Assembly: GCF_039522585.1 (NCBI RefSeq)
Contig: NZ_BAAADR010000002.1
Strand: one strand, 5' to 3'
Source of the DNA: Bisbaumannia salifodinae
GTDB taxonomy: Bacteria > Pseudomonadota > Gammaproteobacteria > Pseudomonadales > Halomonadaceae
Length of the DNA: 64,000 nt
Positions 33,039 through 43,000 of this stretch are shown here, piece after piece. The notes beneath the pieces are model-generated. The model did not search any database. It saw only the letters and a list, made by a program, of their open reading frames with translations, and had not been told where the DNA came from. A program made the position numbers and the translations under genes. The stretch's first letter is position 1. Every line of letters starts with the position of its first letter.

Positions 33039-33912
33039 GCCCCTGACCACGCGCCTGGCCGCCGACCGGGCGCGTATCGATGCCTGGCTGGAGGGGCTCT
33101 TCGCCGAGCGGACGCCCCCCTCGGCGCGCCTCGAGGCGGCCATGCGCCACGGCCTGCTGGTGGGCGGCAAGCGCCTGCGCCCAGTGCTGGTCTATGCCGC
33201 CGGCCGCGCCCTGGGCGCCGACGATACCCTGCTCGACGCCCCCGCCGCCGCGGTGGAGCTGATCCACGCCTACTCCCTGGTCCATGACGACCTGCCGGCC
33301 ATGGACGACGACGACCTGCGCCGCGGCCAGCCCACGGTGCACAAGGCCTATGACGAGGCCACGGCGATCCTCGCCGGCGACGCCCTCCAGGCGCTGGCCT
33401 TCGAGGTGCTGGCCCGGGCCGCACACCCGCGGTTGCCGGCGCTGATGCTGACCCTGGCCGAGGCCGCCGGCCGCGACGGCATGGTGGCCGGCCAGGCCCT
33501 GGACCTGGCCGCGGTGGGAGAGCACCCGGACGTGGCGGCCCTGGCCACCATGCATGGCCACAAGACCGGCGCCCTGATCCGCGCCGCGGTGCGCCTCGGC
33601 GCCCTCAGCGCCGCCGCCGACGACGACCCCCGGGTGGCGGCCCTGGAGCGCTATGCCCGCGCCGTGGGCCTGGCCTTCCAGATCCAGGACGACATCCTCG
33701 ACGTGACCGGTGATACCGCCACCCTGGGCAAGACCGCCGGCGCCGACGCCGCCCACGACAAGCCCACCTATCCGGCCCTGCTCGGCCTGGACGGCGCCCG
33801 GGCCAAGGCCGATGGCCTGCTCGAGGAGGCCATCGCCGCCCTGGCACCCCTGGGCGAGGCTGCCACGCCGCTGGCCGAGCTGGCCCGCTACATGATCGAG
33901 CGCGACCACTGA
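33028..33912 (+). CDS. ispA: Geranyl/farnesyl diphosphate synthase
   Basis: This 294-residue protein has both aspartate-rich motifs of trans-prenyltransferases: the first with D87-D88 and D93-D96 (VHDDLPAMDDDDLRRG) and the second D221-D222 and D225 (FQIQDDILDV). It makes C15 farnesyl diphosphate from IPP and DMAPP for quinones and cell-wall lipids. It overlaps xseB by 11 bases and lies 16 bases before dxs. Confidence 0.95.
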   Translation: MTPEPLTTRLAADRARIDAWLEGLFAERTPPSARLEAAMRHGLLVGGKRLRPVLVYAAGRALGADDTLLDAPAAAVELIHAYSLVHDDLPAMDDDDLRRGQPTVHKAYDEATAILAGDALQALAFEVLARAAHPRLPALMLTLAEAAGRDGMVAGQALDLAAVGEHPDVAALATMHGHKTGALIRAAVRLGALSAAADDDPRVAALERYARAVGLAFQIQDDILDVTGDTATLGKTAGADAAHDKPTYPALLGLDGARAKADGLLEEAIAALAPLGEAATPLAELARYMIERDH

Positions 33913-33928
33913 ATACGCGGATGACCCC

Positions 33929-35869
33929 ATGAAGCTGTTCGACGAGATTCCCGCCGAGCGCCCGGCCACGCCGCTGCTCGACGCCCTGGACACCCCGGCC
34001 GCGCTGCGCGCCCTGCCCAGCGCCCAGCTCCAGCAGCTGGCCGACGAGCTGCGCGCCTACCTGCTCTACAGCGTGGGCTGCAGCGGCGGCCACTTCGGCG
34101 CCGGCTTGGGCGTGGTGGAGCTCACCGTGGCCCTGCACCAGGCCCTGGAGACCCCCCATGACCGCCTGGTCTGGGACGTGGGCCACCAGGCTTACCCCCA
34201 CAAGATCCTCACCGGGCGCCGCGAGGCGATGCCGCGCATTCGCCAATACGGCGGCCTGGCGGCCTTTCCCAGCCGCGCCGAATCGGAGTACGACACCTTC
34301 GGCGTGGGCCACTCCAGCACCTCCATCTCCGCGGCGCTGGGCATGGCCCTGGCGGCCCGTGCCAAGGGCGAGCAGCGGCGCACCTGCGCGGTGATCGGCG
34401 ACGGCGCCCTTACCGCCGGCATGGCCTTCGAGGCCCTGGCTCACGCCGGCCATGTGGACGCCAACCTGCTGGTGGTGCTCAACGACAACGAGATGTCGAT
34501 CTCCGAGAATGTCGGCGGCATTGCCAGCTACCTGGCGAGGATCCTCGCCAGCAAGCCCTATACCGCCATGCGCGAGAACAGCAAGAAGGTGCTCTCCCAC
34601 CTGCCCGGCGCCTTGGAGCTGGCGCGGCGCACCGAAGAGCATATGAAGGGCATGATCAGCCCGGCGACGCTGTTCGAGGAGATGGGCTTCAACTATATCG
34701 GCCCCATCGACGGCCACGACCTGCCGCTGCTGGTGCAGACCCTGCGCAATATGCGCGACCTGGACGGTCCCCAGTTCCTGCATGTGAAGACCCGCAAGGG
34801 GCGCGGCTTCCGTCCCGCCGAGGCGGACCCCATCGGCTACCACGCCATCACCAAGCTGGAAAAGAGCGACGCTTCCGCCGCGCCGCCGCTCAAGCCGACC
34901 GCGCCGGCCAGGAAGGCGCCCAGCGATGCCATGCGCCCGAAGCCGCGCAAGTTTTGCAACGTCTTCGGCGACTGGATCTGCGATATGGCCGCCGCCGATA
35001 GCCGGCTGATCGGCATCACCCCCGCCATGCGCGAGGGCTCCGACCTGATCCGCTTCTCCCGGGAGTATCCCCAGCGCTACTTCGACGTGGCCATCGCCGA
35101 GCAGCACGCGGTAACCCTCGCCGCCGGCATGGCCTGCGAGGGCGTCAAGCCGGTGGTGGCCATCTACTCCACCTTCCTGCAGCGCGGCTACGATCAGTTG
35201 ATCCACGACGTGGCGGTGCAGCACCTGGACGTGACCTTCGCCATCGACCGGGCCGGCCTGGTCGGCGAGGACGGCCCCACCCACCACGGCAGCATGGACC
35301 TCTCCTTCCTGCGCTGCGTGCCGGGGATGGTGGTGCTGGCCCCCGCCGACGAGGCGGAGTGCCGGGCCATGCTCAGCGCCGCCTACCATCACCCCGGCCC
35401 CGCCGCGGTGCGCTACCCCCGGGGCACCGGCCCCGGGGTGGCGATTCCCGCCCACCTGGAGCCCCTGGCCATCGGCCGGGCCGAGACCCGCCGCGAGAGT
35501 GGCGCCGCCCCCGGCGCCCGGGTCGCCCTGCTGGCCTTCGGCAGCCTCAACCCGGCGGCCGCCGAGGTGGCCGAGCGACTCGATGCCGGCCACCTCAATA
35601 TGCGCTCGGTGAAGCCGCTGGACCGCGACGCCGTGCTGGCCGCCGCCGCCGGCCACGACCTGCTGGTGACCCTGGAGGAGAACGTGGTGGCCGGTGGCGC
35701 CGGCAGCGCCGTGGCCGAGCTGCTGGTCGCCGAGGGCATCCAGGCCCCGCTGCTCCAGTTGGGCCTGCCCGACGCCTTCGTCGAGCACGGCAAGCCGGCG
35801 GAACTGCTCGCCGACTGCGGCCTCGACGCCGCCGGCATCGAAGCCGCCATCCGCGCCCGGCTGGGCTGA
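33929..35869 (+). CDS. dxs: 1-deoxy-D-xylulose-5-phosphate synthase
   Basis: This 646-residue thiamine-diphosphate enzyme has the expected motifs: GHQAYPHKILTGRR, DGALTAGMAFEALAHAG with NDNEMSISENVGG (ThDP and Mg binding), and AEQHAVTLAAGMA in the pyrimidine domain. It condenses pyruvate and glyceraldehyde 3-phosphate in the first step of the MEP pathway that feeds IspA. A strong terminator follows the gene. Confidence 0.97.
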   Translation: MKLFDEIPAERPATPLLDALDTPAALRALPSAQLQQLADELRAYLLYSVGCSGGHFGAGLGVVELTVALHQALETPHDRLVWDVGHQAYPHKILTGRREAMPRIRQYGGLAAFPSRAESEYDTFGVGHSSTSISAALGMALAARAKGEQRRTCAVIGDGALTAGMAFEALAHAGHVDANLLVVLNDNEMSISENVGGIASYLARILASKPYTAMRENSKKVLSHLPGALELARRTEEHMKGMISPATLFEEMGFNYIGPIDGHDLPLLVQTLRNMRDLDGPQFLHVKTRKGRGFRPAEADPIGYHAITKLEKSDASAAPPLKPTAPARKAPSDAMRPKPRKFCNVFGDWICDMAAADSRLIGITPAMREGSDLIRFSREYPQRYFDVAIAEQHAVTLAAGMACEGVKPVVAIYSTFLQRGYDQLIHDVAVQHLDVTFAIDRAGLVGEDGPTHHGSMDLSFLRCVPGMVVLAPADEAECRAMLSAAYHHPGPAAVRYPRGTGPGVAIPAHLEPLAIGRAETRRESGAAPGARVALLAFGSLNPAAAEVAERLDAGHLNMRSVKPLDRDAVLAAAAGHDLLVTLEENVVAGGAGSAVAELLVAEGIQAPLLQLGLPDAFVEHGKPAELLADCGLDAAGIEAAIRARLG

Positions 35870-35890
35870 TCGCCGGCGTCACCAACGACG

Positions 35891-35919
35891 AGGGGCCTCC
35901 CGCATGGCGGGAGGCCCCT
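35891..35919 (+). terminator. Terminator after dxs
   Basis: Arms AGGGGCCTCCCGC (35891-35903) and GCGGGAGGCCCCT (35907-35919) pair perfectly around ATG and are followed by TTCGTT. It lies 22 bases after the dxs stop. Confidence 0.88.
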
Positions 35920-35973
35920 TTCGTTAAGCTTTGCCTGAAAAGTCGGCGAGCGCAGGCAGTTTTCTAACAAAGC

Positions 35974-36597
35974 CTAGCCATGGGATGTTTCTGCTTCTTC
36001 GCTATCCTGGTTAAGCAGCCGACGCAGCTTGGCGCGCCCAAAGGTTTTGATCATCGGTAGTACCAGGAGGCTCGAGGGGGCGGTGGGCAAGGTGCCGATG
36101 GCGAGGACCAGCATGGACGGAATGGACCATTTCTCTTGGCCAGGCTTATAAGCATATGACATCAATGCCAGGCCCGAGAGGGTGAAGGCCACGCAGGCAA
36201 GGAGGTAGGGGTAAAGGAATTCGATATTATTGCTGGAAGTGTAGAAGAGCCCAACGCCAGCGATCAATGCAACGTAGATCACGGTGCAGATAATCCCCAG
36301 GTCATAGCTGACCTCCTCTTGGTCGATGCCTCGTTCCTTCAAGAAATCAAGCAAAGGAGCCTGCAGTTCCCCTGCCTGCTTCAGGTTTACGATTCCCTCC
36401 TTCGGGTTCATTCCGAATAGTGGCTTGTTGTTTGCGTTGCGAATTTCTCCCATGCCGGCCTTGCTGGGGGCCGTGACGACTCTGCCGCTCTTCGTCCTGA
36501 GTATCAGCGTCAGGGAGTCATCATGGTGCTGAAGCCGCTCATACAGGGCGTTGACGAATTCGATGTCAAAAGCCCGTTTGAAACTTAATGGAAGCAT
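35974..36597 (-). CDS. Hypothetical membrane protein at the end of the T6SS accessory block
   Basis: This 207-residue protein has a hydrophilic N-terminal half (FKRAFDIEFVNALYERLQHH, then LTLILRTKSGRVVTAP) and at least three hydrophobic helices in the second half (IICTVIYVALIAGVGLFY, LYPYLLACVAFTLSGLALM, MLVLAIGTLPTAPSSLLVL). No family is recognised. The ATG at 36597 follows AAGGAGAGAGC; an in-frame ATG 19 codons upstream lacks such a site. GC content is lower than in neighbouring operons. It may be an immunity or accessory protein of the secretion locus, inferred only from position. Confidence 0.6.
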   Translation of the reverse strand: MLPLSFKRAFDIEFVNALYERLQHHDDSLTLILRTKSGRVVTAPSKAGMGEIRNANNKPLFGMNPKEGIVNLKQAGELQAPLLDFLKERGIDQEEVSYDLGIICTVIYVALIAGVGLFYTSSNNIEFLYPYLLACVAFTLSGLALMSYAYKPGQEKWSIPSMLVLAIGTLPTAPSSLLVLPMIKTFGRAKLRRLLNQDSEEAETSHG

Positions 36598-36670
36598 GTG
36601 CTCTCTCCTTGAAACGGTGGTGTGATGTGGGAAAACTCGAGGGGTAGACGACAATGGGACTTGTGACGAC

Positions 36671-37069
36671 TCATCCCTTGGTCGTTCCTTCCTGAGCGTC
36701 TTCGTTGACAGGCTGTTTCGCTGCGGTCATGGCCGCATCCGGATTAGCCGCTTCTATGTTGGCGATATACTGGAAACCACACTTGCGAAGATAGCCTCTG
36801 CGCCAGTCATTTCCCTTCGCCCCCGCGTACAGGAACAGGGCCAGCTGCATGGCCCACATGAAATAAATACCCCCCATGTTGGCGTAGTAGAAAAAGAACT
36901 CTTCAATCATGACGAACAGCACCAGCAGGCCGAGCAGGGAAAAGCCAACCGCCCACATCTTTTTCACCATGGCCCAGATCCAGCAGAAGAAGAAGGCTGG
37001 CCAGTTTATTCCCCGATTTACTGCTCTCATTCCATAGACAGAGTGTTCATAGATATCGAATCTCTTCAC
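36671..37069 (-). CDS. DUF2628-like small membrane protein
   Basis: This 132-residue protein has about three hydrophobic helices (NWPAFFFCWIWAMVKKMWAVG, LLVLFVMIEEFFFYYA, GIYFMWAMQLALFLYAGAKG) and the end pattern NDWRRGYLRKCGFQ. This matches the DUF2628 group of small inner-membrane proteins, whose function is unknown. It lies between the hypothetical membrane protein at 35974 and the paralogue at 37388. The coding sequence has lower GC than the core T6SS genes. Confidence 0.65.
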   Translation of the reverse strand: MKRFDIYEHSVYGMRAVNRGINWPAFFFCWIWAMVKKMWAVGFSLLGLLVLFVMIEEFFFYYANMGGIYFMWAMQLALFLYAGAKGNDWRRGYLRKCGFQYIANIEAANPDAAMTAAKQPVNEDAQEGTTKG

Positions 37070-37252
37070 TGTTATATCCTTGCTATTCCATTAGAGTTTT
37101 TTTGTTTCCATATGAAGACTATGCCCAACATGGGCGGCACTCCGGCTGTTGTTGATAAGCATGAACTTCGGCTCATGCCTTTAGCCATCATTCTCGTCGT
37201 ATCTCCTGGGCTTTTACTCCTCCCCATGCCGCTGAGTGGTCGGTCGCGCTAT

Positions 37253-37350
37253 CGCCAGGGAAGGCAAGTCAATGCCTTCCCTGGCGGGTGAGAATGGGCG
37301 CCACGTTCCATGTGGCGCCGGGGGGGGGATAACGGTCCCTGGCCGTTATC
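37253..37350. repeat. Three consecutive hairpins, copy 1
   Basis: Hairpin one is a perfect 14-bp stem (37253-37266 with 37273-37286). Hairpin two is GGCGCCAC with GTGGCGCC (37297-37304, 37312-37319). Hairpin three is GATAACGG with CCGTTATC (37328-37335, 37343-37350), preceded by nine G. The block lies just past the 3' end of the 37388 gene and recurs at 38707. The rest of the 37070-37387 gap shows no credible gene. Confidence 0.85.
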
Positions 37351-37387
37351 CCCACCGGGAGACTTGGCGGAGTTATCGGCGTTGCCG

Positions 37388-38587
37388 CTAGCGGGGTGGC
37401 GGTTCCTGTCGGGGAGTCTCTCTCGGTGAGTCCTCCGGGGAGGCGGCCTCGGGACGCTCGACGAGTGGGCCGGCCTTCCAGGGGAAGCGGCCGTAGGCGT
37501 TGACGTCCTGGGGCTCGCTTCGGCGGGCCTCGCCGAAGTTGGGCACCGAGCGCTCCATCAGGTCGGGACGGCCGCCCCAGGCGGCGCTATCCACCTCGGC
37601 GCGATGGGCCTCGCGCAGCGCCTTGAGTTCCGCCTCGCTGGCCCTGGCATAGAGGTCGCGCCAGTAGGTGGCGGGGCGGCCGCGCTTGCCGGCCTCGTCA
37701 TGGGCCCGGGTAGTGGGGTCGAGATGCCGGAAGGGCTCCAGCTCCGGCACGTCAGGCAATGGCTGGGAGACATCCATATAGCGCTGCAGCATATCCCAGG
37801 CGGCATAACGCTGGGCGATGCTGCCATCCACGGAGAAACTGAACTCCAGCGGGTGCTTGGTATGCGGCAGACGGCTGCGGTGGGGGTAGCGGTGGATCAG
37901 TTTGAGCGAATGGAACTGTGAACCCTGGGTACCCACGGTCATCTCGAGAAAGGCATCGAACTCGTAGAAGGGGAAGTCGCCGATCGGCGTCTTGACCATG
38001 CCGGTGCGACGACAAAAAGCCAGCTCATCCGTCCAGTTGCGGTTACGTTTATAGAATCGGAGCTCGTACTTGTCCCAAAGGTGGAGAATCAGCGTGGCGA
38101 ACCCACAAAATGCCGAGATAATGGCAAGTGGTATAAGTCCCTGAAACCAGATGTCTGCAGAAAAGATGAATAGCGGGGTGCCAAACGCCATAATTCCCGT
38201 AAATAGCACCCCCCCTCCAGCGCGCCCCCCCCCGGGTAAGATAAAGCTAAATCCGTGTGAGTAGAGGAAAAGCAGGAATCGGCATATTCGATAAATCCCC
38301 CCTACGTTCTCGTCGACTTGTTGTGACCAACGCGTCTCATTGATCATGGTGTAATCGTGATAATCGTCGCCGATATACTGGTACTCTCGATACCAGAGAT
38401 CGGAGTACTGGTAGGTGGTAGGGTTAAGGCCCAGGTAGCTGCCCCAGGGCAGGCGGGCCTCGAGGATACGCCCGCGCAGCATCTCGTTATGGGGGGCATA
38501 GCTCTGCTCGGGGATGGCATCGGCGCGGTAGGCGGTCTCGGTGTAGCTATCGGGTGCCGGGCGCGGATCGGTCTCGGTCGGGCTCAT
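37388..38587 (-). CDS. Paralogous membrane protein A, candidate T6SS immunity
   Basis: This 399-residue protein has a hydrophilic N-terminus (LPWGSYLGLNPTTYQYSDLWYREYQYIGDDYHDYTMINETRW), two to three hydrophobic helices at about 100-170 and a long soluble C-terminal part with FRHLDPTTRAHDEAGKRGRP and ATYWRDLYARA. It is a clear paralogue of the 38841 gene; I believe the pair belongs to the DUF6708 group but cannot confirm this. A G9 tract (38225-38233 on the plus strand as C9) codes for a Gly-rich loop between helices. It lies downstream of a VasX-like effector candidate, a position typical of immunity genes. Function is inferred from position. Confidence 0.62.
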   Translation of the reverse strand: MSPTETDPRPAPDSYTETAYRADAIPEQSYAPHNEMLRGRILEARLPWGSYLGLNPTTYQYSDLWYREYQYIGDDYHDYTMINETRWSQQVDENVGGIYRICRFLLFLYSHGFSFILPGGGRAGGGVLFTGIMAFGTPLFIFSADIWFQGLIPLAIISAFCGFATLILHLWDKYELRFYKRNRNWTDELAFCRRTGMVKTPIGDFPFYEFDAFLEMTVGTQGSQFHSLKLIHRYPHRSRLPHTKHPLEFSFSVDGSIAQRYAAWDMLQRYMDVSQPLPDVPELEPFRHLDPTTRAHDEAGKRGRPATYWRDLYARASEAELKALREAHRAEVDSAAWGGRPDLMERSVPNFGEARRSEPQDVNAYGRFPWKAGPLVERPEAASPEDSPRETPRQEPPPR

Positions 38588-38706
38588 GGGCGGCCTCCTT
38601 GGCGGTTCCAGACCCAGGTCAGCGCCGACGGTCGGGTGTCAAAGGTCATCTCGTCCCTAGGGATGTGGCGATTGTCGGTCAATGGGCAGGCGGTTAGCCA
38701 CGCTAC

Positions 38707-38804
38707 CGCCGGGGAAGACAAGTCAATGCCTTCCCTGGTGGGTGAAGATGGGCGCCACGTTCCATGTGGCGCCGGGGGGGGGATAACGGTCCCTGGCCGT
38801 TATC
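38707..38804. repeat. Three consecutive hairpins, copy 2
   Basis: The block repeats the 37253-37350 hairpins. Hairpin one is degraded (38707-38740), hairpins two (38751-38773) and three (38782-38804) are intact, and the G9 run is kept (38774-38782). It lies just past the 3' end of the 38841 gene, so gene and hairpins were duplicated as one unit. Confidence 0.85.
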
Positions 38805-38840
38805 CATACCGGAAGCGCAGCAAGTTTACCGGCGCTGCCG

Positions 38841-40031
38841 CTAGCGGGGTGGTTCCTGCCGGGGCGCTTCCTCGGTGGTCGCGTCGGGACGCTCCACGAA
38901 GCGCACCTTCCTGCTGGGGGCATGCGCGTAGGCGTTGACGTCTTCGGGCTCGGCGGTGTAGCTGTCCTTATAGCCCGGCACCGACTGGGCCATCAGGTCG
39001 GGGCGGCTGCCCCAGGGGGCGGCGTTCACTGTCTGGTGGTGCTCGTCGCGAAGGCGTTTCAGCTCCTTCTCGTCCACCCTGGCGTAGAGGTCGCGCCAGT
39101 AGGTGGCCGGGCGGCCCCGCTTGCCGGCCTCGTCATAGGCCCGGGTGGTGGGGTCGAGATGGCGGAACGGCTCCAGCCGGGGAATGTCCGGCAGCGGCTG
39201 GCTGACGTCCATATAGCGGCTCAGCATATCCCACATGGCATAGCGCTCGGCGATGCTGCCGGTATCGGTGGGGAAGGTGAATTCCAACGGCCCTCTCACC
39301 CCCCAGTTGGGATGCTTGCTGAACTGCGGATAGCGATGACGCACCTTGAGGGTATGGTACTGGTTACCCTTCATGTCCGCGCTCATTTCGATAAAGGCAT
39401 CGAACTCGTAGAAAGGAAAGTCGCCCTGGAAGCTCTTGACCAGACCGGAGCGTCGACAGAAGGCGACATCATTCGACCAGTTCTTGTTGCTCTTATAGAA
39501 ACGAATGCTTTGGGTTTCAAAAAGCCTTCTCAGCACAGTGCATAGCCCGCAAATTGCCACGACAATTGCTAGAGGCGTTAGTGCAGAAAAGATAGTATCT
39601 GCAGCAAATAGAAACAAGATGGTGCAAGCAGCTACGATACCGGTAATAAACCACCCCCCCCCTTTACCCCCTCCTGGACCAATAAAACTAAGAAGGTGCG
39701 TCCAGAAAACAAACCAGAAGCGCAAGAAGCGATAGATCAAGCTGATATCTTCATCGACAAACTTTGACCAGCGTGTCTCATTTATCATGCTGTAGTCATG
39801 GTAGTCTCGTTCTCCCATGTATTTATATTCACGATACCAAGACCCTAAATACTCATACTCAAACTCAGAGGGGTTGACGCCGATATAATGCCCCCAGGGT
39901 AGGCGCGCTATATCGAAGGCATCACCCAGCTTTCCCAGTTTTCCCTTGGGTGGCGGCGGGGCCTGGCGGGGGATGCGGTCGGCCGTGAAGGCCGTCTCCT
40001 CGTACCCTTCCGGTTGCGCAGCATCGGTCAT
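38841..40031 (-). CDS. Paralogous membrane protein B, candidate T6SS immunity
   Basis: This 396-residue protein is a paralogue of the 37388 protein: WYREYKYMGERDYHDYSMINETRW near residue 70, helices at about 105-170, and FRHLDPTTRAYDEAGKRGRP with the ATYWRDLYARV block near the C-terminus. A nine-base C run on the plus strand (39654-39662) codes the Gly-rich GPGGGKGGG loop. Its ATG overlaps the stop of the large effector candidate by four bases, the tightest coupling expected for an immunity gene. The helix-coding part is AT-richer than the rest. Confidence 0.65.
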   Translation of the reverse strand: MTDAAQPEGYEETAFTADRIPRQAPPPPKGKLGKLGDAFDIARLPWGHYIGVNPSEFEYEYLGSWYREYKYMGERDYHDYSMINETRWSKFVDEDISLIYRFLRFWFVFWTHLLSFIGPGGGKGGGWFITGIVAACTILFLFAADTIFSALTPLAIVVAICGLCTVLRRLFETQSIRFYKSNKNWSNDVAFCRRSGLVKSFQGDFPFYEFDAFIEMSADMKGNQYHTLKVRHRYPQFSKHPNWGVRGPLEFTFPTDTGSIAERYAMWDMLSRYMDVSQPLPDIPRLEPFRHLDPTTRAYDEAGKRGRPATYWRDLYARVDEKELKRLRDEHHQTVNAAPWGSRPDLMAQSVPGYKDSYTAEPEDVNAYAHAPSRKVRFVERPDATTEEAPRQEPPR

Positions 40032-43000
40032 GTCCTGCCTCCTTGCTTGTTCCAGCGCCAGGTCAGGGTTGTCGGCTGCGCCAGCAGACTGACCTGGCCT
40101 TCCAATTGTTGGTGTTTCCGCTCGGAGGGGGCCCAGTAGTCGATGGTTCCCTCGCCCTCCACGTTGTCCAGACTAAGGCGTACCAGATGCTCCCCTCGAT
40201 GGTAAGCACGCTGCAAGTCGGGCTCATGGCGGAAGCTCGCCTGATTGGCCATGAGCCAGTCGGCCGGCACGTCGCCGAATCCTGGCACCCTGGGCACGCC
40301 CATGCGGCGCCATTGCTCAGGCAGCCGCAGGCCAAGATAACGCACTGCGGCCTCCTCGGGGTCTCGGCGATCGACCTCCACCAGGAGCCGACGTCGATCT
40401 ATGGGCGCATACTGGTAGCTGAATCGTCTATCCGGCACCGGCGCCGAGTAATCGGCCATCAGGTTGGGAATGGGCAAGGAGAACTCGCCATAGCGTAGCG
40501 CGGGACAGGTCAGGCGGATGGCGATATCGCAGTCGCGGAAAGCGGGATCCATATCGACCAGGCCGTGGGGCGTCACCAGCTCGAAGTGCGCTTGGAAGAG
40601 CCCCTGCAATAACTGGAAATACGTCTCTTCGGGGGAGGCCGATTGGAGGGGGGCGAGGTAATCGTGCTTGTCCGCCTGGTGAGCATCGCCCTCGGCGTCC
40701 TCCGTCAAATCCTGGAGCCGGCCGGCCAGCTCATCCCGCTCATGCCCGAAGGGCCCATAGCGCACCCAGAGGGAGAAGCGATCGTCGCGGGCGTTGGTGG
40801 CCATATACTGGCAGACCAGCGCCACCCCGAGTCCGACCAGCATCACCGGTACCGGGCGTGGCGTGCCTACCAGACCCAGCAGGCCGTTCAGGAAGCGATT
40901 CCGCACTAGGTTAGCTTGAGCAATATTGGCCGCCGCCTGGCCATAGCCTGAACCCACATAGCTGCCCACGGCGATGGCGGCACTCGCACCTGCCGTCCAC
41001 CTGGCCGAATTTTTCAGTCCTTGCTGATAGAGCTGATAGGCATCGATAGCCACCAGTGTTGCTGTAAAGAGCCCAGCACCAAATGCCATCCCCCCTCGGA
41101 CCTGGCCGGCCTGGCCCATAGCTCTACGCCAGTCCACATCTGTGACAAAGCGTATATCAAGAAACTGATTGGCCTGGATGGCCCAGCCCCAGCGAACATT
41201 GGCCAGCTTAAGGCCCTGTAATGACAATAGAGAGGCATCGAGGGCGGCACTGATCACCCCAGCGATGGAGCGAGAACCAAAATCTTCGTTAACGGCATGC
41301 CCAGATGCCACCAAATTATAAACTTCCAGCACCGCCAACCCCGACCAGAGCCCGATATAGCCGCTCTGGGTCCAGCGGTAGGCCTGCTCACTGGTCACCT
41401 GACCGGACACTCGATGCGTTTGAACGGTAGCGGAGGAGGTCAAGACCGCCTCTCCCCCCAGCACATTGCGCGCCGAAGCCGCTTGAAGGGCGACGCTGCC
41501 CTGGGCCATCTCCTCGAACAGCGGGCGGACCTCGTCGGGAAGCAGCATGACGATCCGACCATCCTGCTGCGTCACCCGAAGGGGCAGGCCGCCCATCATC
41601 GCGCCCTTGAGATCGGCGAGGTCCGTGGCCAACGTCAGGGTGATACGCCCTTCGCCGAGCTTTATGCGTGACCAAGCATTCAGCAGGCCTGGTAACACTC
41701 GGCTCGCCATGGCTTCCGTGCCATTCAGGGCCATGCGGACTTGGCCCATGCCGGGTCCGAGGTCACTGGCCTCCTCGTCGAGCCGTTGCTGGTGGGCGAT
41801 CAATGCATCTCCCACCGGTGTGGCCACGTCGCCGGCCTGGTCGGCCACTCGGGTACCGCCCCGGGTGATCTTCGCCAGGTTCCGGGCATAGGCCACGCCC
41901 CAACTGTCTTCTTCCCGGTGCTCGGGCGCGAACAGCAGGTAGGCCAGGGGGTGCGACGCCTCGATAAACAAGGCATCCAATGCCTGGCGACACCGCGATG
42001 GCGCCTGCAATGCTTCGGCTTCCTCGGGCGTGGCCTTGGGATCGAGGCAGTCCATGCCCGCCATCAACGGCTCGAGGCTACGCGATAGCCAGGCATAGGC
42101 CTCCAGACAGTTGAGGTCGTCGAAGGGCATGGCATCGCGCAGCGCGACGCCGAAGGCGCCGGGCGAGGTATCCTCGATCATCTCGACCAGCGCCGACAGC
42201 CGCTCGTCGATGCGCAGGCGTGCCAGGCGGCGCTCTTCTTCCTTGGTCAGCCGGGCGAACAGGCTCTCCCGGGAGCGGTCGAGGCGCCGGTCGAGCCACT
42301 CGTCGAGATAGAGCGGGTTCTCCTCGCCCTCGGGACCGTGCGGCATAAAGCAGTTGGCCAGCACCAGCTCCGCCGACTTGCCATGGGGATGGTATTTCAT
42401 GCCCTCGGAGAGCACCCAGAGCAGTTCCTGACTGGCCTGGATGTCGTCGATCAACTGGCCGACCGCCAGCTTGGGATCGCGCAGGAAGATCGCGCACAGC
42501 TGCTGGTCCTTGAGTGGCGCCAGAATGTCCTCGCCACTTGCCGGTGCCGGGATCAGGGCGAGCGAGGCATCGTCGGCACGGTCCTCGTCGCTGCGCCGGG
42601 CGTTGTTCCACTGCTGCACCAGGGTCGCCCGCAGGGCCGGGGCAAAATCACGCTGACGCCGCCGTATATCGAGCTCGGGAGCCGTGGCCTCTTGTTCGTT
42701 GGAGTCGAAGAAGGCCCGCTCATCCTGCAACTGCTGGACAAGCCCCGCCCACTGCTCGCCCGAGAGATCCTCCAGATAGTCGCGGGCACTGCCCCGGGCC
42801 TGTTCGTAGAGCGGATCGCGATCTCGCATGGGCGGTAGCCATTCCAGGGCCACCTTGCCCATCGCCTCATCGCGGCCCATCTCCAGGCCATATGCATACT
42901 GGTTGCGCAGGTGGCCATTCAGCATGGCCGCCACGGCGGTGATGTTCAGGGGAAGCGGCTGGACGCGCTGCTCGAGGCGCGTCGGCTCGGCCTCGAGTTC

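Noticed and set aside
37043..37291. Open frame of 82 codons on the plus strand
   Set aside because: It runs antisense into the hairpin block, has no ribosome-binding site and shows no family resemblance.
37253..37350. Hairpin series considered as an integron attC site or phage attachment site
   Set aside because: No integrase and no attC core sites are seen, and the block repeats downstream of a paralogous gene.
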